Shown one piece after another: positions 61,476-64,000 of a stretch of 64,000 bases of DNA (position 1 is its first letter; each line of letters opens with the position of its first letter). The notes beneath the pieces are model-generated. The model was given only the letters and a program-made list of their open reading frames with translations, had not been told where the DNA came from and searched no databases. Location of the stretch: the NCBI RefSeq assembly GCF_030411955.1, contig NZ_JASNRA010000002.1:124001-188000 (forward strand). Direction: 5' to 3'. A program made the position numbers and the translations under genes. Source of the stretch: Massilia sp. YIM B02443. Lineage in GTDB: Bacteria; Pseudomonadota; Gammaproteobacteria; Burkholderiales; Burkholderiaceae_D.

Positions 61476-64000
61476 TCAGAAGGTGTAGCGCGCCGAGACG
61501 GAGAAGTAACGGCCGTACGGGTTATGCAAGCCTTCGTTGTAGCCGGCCAGCGGTGCGCCCGACGACGCGCCATAACGCGGATCGAACGGCGCCTTTTCGT
61601 CGAACAGGTTCTGGATGTTCAGCGTCAGGGCCAGGTTCTGGAAGCCGGTGTAGGTATAGCCCACGCCGACACGCCACCATTCCTTCACTTTGCAACCCGG
61701 GAACTCGCTCAGGTAGCCCGGCACCGCGACGCTGGCGCTCGGCATGCTGGCGCTGGTGGCCGGCTGGTAGTGGCAGAACTGCTGCGCATATTCCGTCTGG
61801 TTGTCGTAGCGGCGCGCCAGCGACACCGTGCCGGTGTAGTTCAGGTTGGCGCTGAAGGCGTGCGGACCGCGGGTCAGCGATCCCGACAGGCTGGTCTTCC
61901 AGCGCGGCAGGTCGATGCCGCTCGACAGGTTCCAGTCGAGCAGGCCGGCGTTGTAGCCCACCAGGTTGTGCTCGGCGTCGCCCGGCTCCTGCTGCAGCGT
62001 GTACGAGTGCATGTAGGCGCTGGTCAGCTTGGCGCTCAGGTTGCCCCACGCGCCCAGGTTCTTGCGGAAGGCGACGTCGATGTCGACGCCCTGCACTTCG
62101 ACCGAGCCCTGGTTGGTCCATGGCTGGCGCACCATCAACAGCGGGCCGGTGCCGGGAATCGGATTGCCGTTGGCGTCCGTCACGAAGTTGGCCGGATTGG
62201 TGTCGCGCACCACCAGGCCCGGGTTGCTGTCTTCGTTGCGCAGTGCATCGAACGCGCTGCCCAGCGCGACTTCGCCTTCCTTGCGGATCTTGTAGAAGTC
62301 GAAGCCGAAATCCCAGTTGGCGGTTGGCGAGAACAGGATGCCGAACGAATAGCTCTTCGAGGTTTCCGGCTTCAGGTCCGGATTGGCGCCGCCGGTGCCG
62401 GATGCGGACTTGTTGCAGTCGATTTCGGTCGCGCCCGGACGCGGGGTTTCCTCGTCGGTCTCGCAGCGCTTCGGATCGTACAGGCCGGACAGGAAGAACT
62501 GGGCGCCGCCCGGGGTCACCTGCGACAGCGCCGGGGCGCGGAAGCCTTCGGCGTAGGTGCCGCGCAAGGCCAGGCTGTTGGTGACGGTCCACTTGGCGCC
62601 GACCTTCGGCACGAAATTGGTCTTGATGCCCGGGTACTTGTCCCAGCGGCCGGCGAAGTCCATCTCGAAGTTCTTCAGGAACGGCGTGCGCATCTCGATG
62701 AAGGCCGACTTCACGTCGCGCTCGCCGTCGATGATGGTGTTGGCCAGGCCAAAGATCTGGCCGCTGGCGAGCAGCTCGTCGGGACGCATGATCAGCTTTT
62801 CGCGGCGCGCTTCGGCGCCCACGGCCAGGCCGATGGCGCCGCCCGGCAGCTGGCCGAACTCGGTGTTGGCCTTGACGTCGAACTGCAGGATCGAGGCCTT
62901 GTCGTCGGTCGAGGTGCTGCGGAACAGGTCCGGATTGGCCGACAGTTCGGCCAGCGTGGCGCCCGCGTTCAGGGTGCGCAGGGTCGGCAGATACAGGCGG
63001 CCCTGATACGTGTCTTCGCGCCGCGCTTCGTTATACAGCACGCCGGTTTCCCAGTCCCAGCTGCCGGCGCTGCCCTGCAGGCCGGCCAGCAGGCGGCCGT
63101 TCTGGTTGATGGTCTCGGTGCCGCTCGGGGCGTTCTCGAAGCGGTAGGCGACCGAGGCGCGCGCATCCGGGAATGGATTGTCCGGGTGGCCGGCCGGCAA
63201 AATCGTCTGGTAGCTCGGCGCGATGCCGGCCGCGGTGAAGTTGGTGGTGACGCCGGTGCTGATGCCGATCGGCGCCGCGGTGTACTGGCGCTCGGTGCGG
63301 GCGTAGGCCACTTCGGCGAAGGCGCGCACGTTCTGGCTCAGCTTGAGCACGCCGCGGCTCATCAGGCTGGCGTCCTTGCCGGCGCCGGTGCCTTCCAGGT
63401 ACTGGTTGGTGTCGAAGTTGCAGAAGGTGCGGCCGATCCACACGCTGGAGGCCGACAGGCCCATGCCGGTCGAGCCGACCAGCTGGCGCGACGGGTCGCA
63501 ATCGGCGTTGTACACCAGGCGCTGGGCGGCGTTGGCCTGGGTCGCGGTGAACTGGCCCGAGCCGGGCGCGGTCTCGCGGTAGAACGCCGGCGTGCCGGAG
63601 ACGGTGCTGCCGTACGGCGTGGCGTAGCGGTTCGAGAGGCGCTGGTACTGGTTGAACTTGATGTCGCGCACTTCGTCGCGCTGGACCCGGTCGCGCTCGG
63701 AGAAGTCGCCGGTGACGAACACGTTGTAGCCGTCTTGTTCCAGGTCGCCGGTGCCGGCGAAGAAGTTCACGCCCTTGCGCTTGAAGTTGGCGTCGTCGTT
63801 GGCGCTGGCGCGCGCCGAGATCTCGCGGCCCTGGTAATTGGACTTGGTGATGAAGTTGATCACGCCGCCGATCGCGTCCGAGCCGTACACGGCCGAGGCG
63901 CCGTCGCGCAGGATCTCGACCCGCTCGAGGGCGGCGATCGGGATCGAGTTCAGGTCGTACAGGGTCGAGTTGCCGTTGTTCGGGTCGGCGTAGGCGGACG
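61476..64000 (-). CDS. TonB-dependent outer-membrane receptor 7 (tandem pair B), 5' end outside window
   Basis: 841 codons are visible, from within the plug to the stop; the frame runs off the right edge with no stop, so the signal peptide and first part of the plug are missing. It closely matches receptor 6 over its whole length (RDGASAVYGSDAIGGVINFI, RTFCNFDTNQYLEGTGAGKD, YPGIKTNFVPKVGAKWTVT, and the end YGRYFSVSARYTF), with differences concentrated in presumed surface loops. All six cysteines of receptor 6 are present. An ATG at 63890 is internal and not the start. Ligand unknown. Confidence 0.92.
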   Translation of the reverse strand, partial: SAYADPNNGNSTLYDLNSIPIAALERVEILRDGASAVYGSDAIGGVINFITKSNYQGREISARASANDDANFKRKGVNFFAGTGDLEQDGYNVFVTGDFSERDRVQRDEVRDIKFNQYQRLSNRYATPYGSTVSGTPAFYRETAPGSGQFTATQANAAQRLVYNADCDPSRQLVGSTGMGLSASSVWIGRTFCNFDTNQYLEGTGAGKDASLMSRGVLKLSQNVRAFAEVAYARTERQYTAAPIGISTGVTTNFTAAGIAPSYQTILPAGHPDNPFPDARASVAYRFENAPSGTETINQNGRLLAGLQGSAGSWDWETGVLYNEARREDTYQGRLYLPTLRTLNAGATLAELSANPDLFRSTSTDDKASILQFDVKANTEFGQLPGGAIGLAVGAEARREKLIMRPDELLASGQIFGLANTIIDGERDVKSAFIEMRTPFLKNFEMDFAGRWDKYPGIKTNFVPKVGAKWTVTNSLALRGTYAEGFRAPALSQVTPGGAQFFLSGLYDPKRCETDEETPRPGATEIDCNKSASGTGGANPDLKPETSKSYSFGILFSPTANWDFGFDFYKIRKEGEVALGSAFDALRNEDSNPGLVVRDTNPANFVTDANGNPIPGTGPLLMVRQPWTNQGSVEVQGVDIDVAFRKNLGAWGNLSAKLTSAYMHSYTLQQEPGDAEHNLVGYNAGLLDWNLSSGIDLPRWKTSLSGSLTRGPHAFSANLNYTGTVSLARRYDNQTEYAQQFCHYQPATSASMPSASVAVPGYLSEFPGCKVKEWWRVGVGYTYTGFQNLALTLNIQNLFDEKAPFDPRYGASSGAPLAGYNEGLHNPYGRYFSVSARYTF

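Overview
The window is GC-rich bacterial DNA whose gene content and order fit a betaproteobacterium of the Oxalobacteraceae, most likely the Massilia/Telluria group. This placement is an inference from three things: the flgA|flgBCDEFGHIJKL layout, the rimP-nusA-infB-rbfA-truB and glnE|yhdP-nit-tldD blocks, and the large set of TonB-dependent receptors. No 16S gene or other direct taxonomic marker is present. I see no tRNA, rRNA, CRISPR array or prophage.

Layout. 1-11250: the flagellar rod/hook/ring locus. flgA diverges from flgBCDEFGHIJKL, followed by an uncharacterised gene behind flgL. FlgJ has only its rod-binding half here, and a separate glucosaminidase sits convergent to flgA at the left edge. 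11250-23050: translation and chromosome maintenance genes on the minus strand (typA, truB, rbfA, infB, nusA, rimP, rluB, scpB). rimP is preceded by a promoter, a foldable leader and a terminator-like hairpin. 23500-25650: glucokinase and a DedA-rhodanese fusion. 25730-30700: a class I DAHP synthase gene (aroG type) followed after 21 bp by three genes of a Yej-like peptide ABC importer with no binding-protein gene. In front of aroG is a complete transcription-attenuation region: promoter, a 27-residue leader peptide rich in Phe, Tyr and Trp, a competing antiterminator arm and an intrinsic terminator. 36800-46500: tldD, a nitrilase-family amidase and yhdP, divergent from glnE. 46600-51500: a receptor gene, an intact IS1595-type insertion sequence with 25-bp inverted repeats and a perfect 8-bp target duplication, and map (methionine aminopeptidase).

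TonB-dependent receptors occupy 30890-36627, 46648-49563 and 51597-64000 (seven genes, the last one cut by the window edge). Four of them form two tandem paralogous pairs. No hydrolase, SusD-like protein, sigma/anti-sigma pair or TonB/ExbBD gene lies beside them, so their substrates cannot be read from context.

The most interesting non-coding signals are the aromatic leader attenuator ahead of aroG, with a peptide importer apparently in the same transcript; the structured leader ahead of rimP-nusA; the insertion sequence placed in the U-tract of a receptor terminator; and two long REP-like palindromes.
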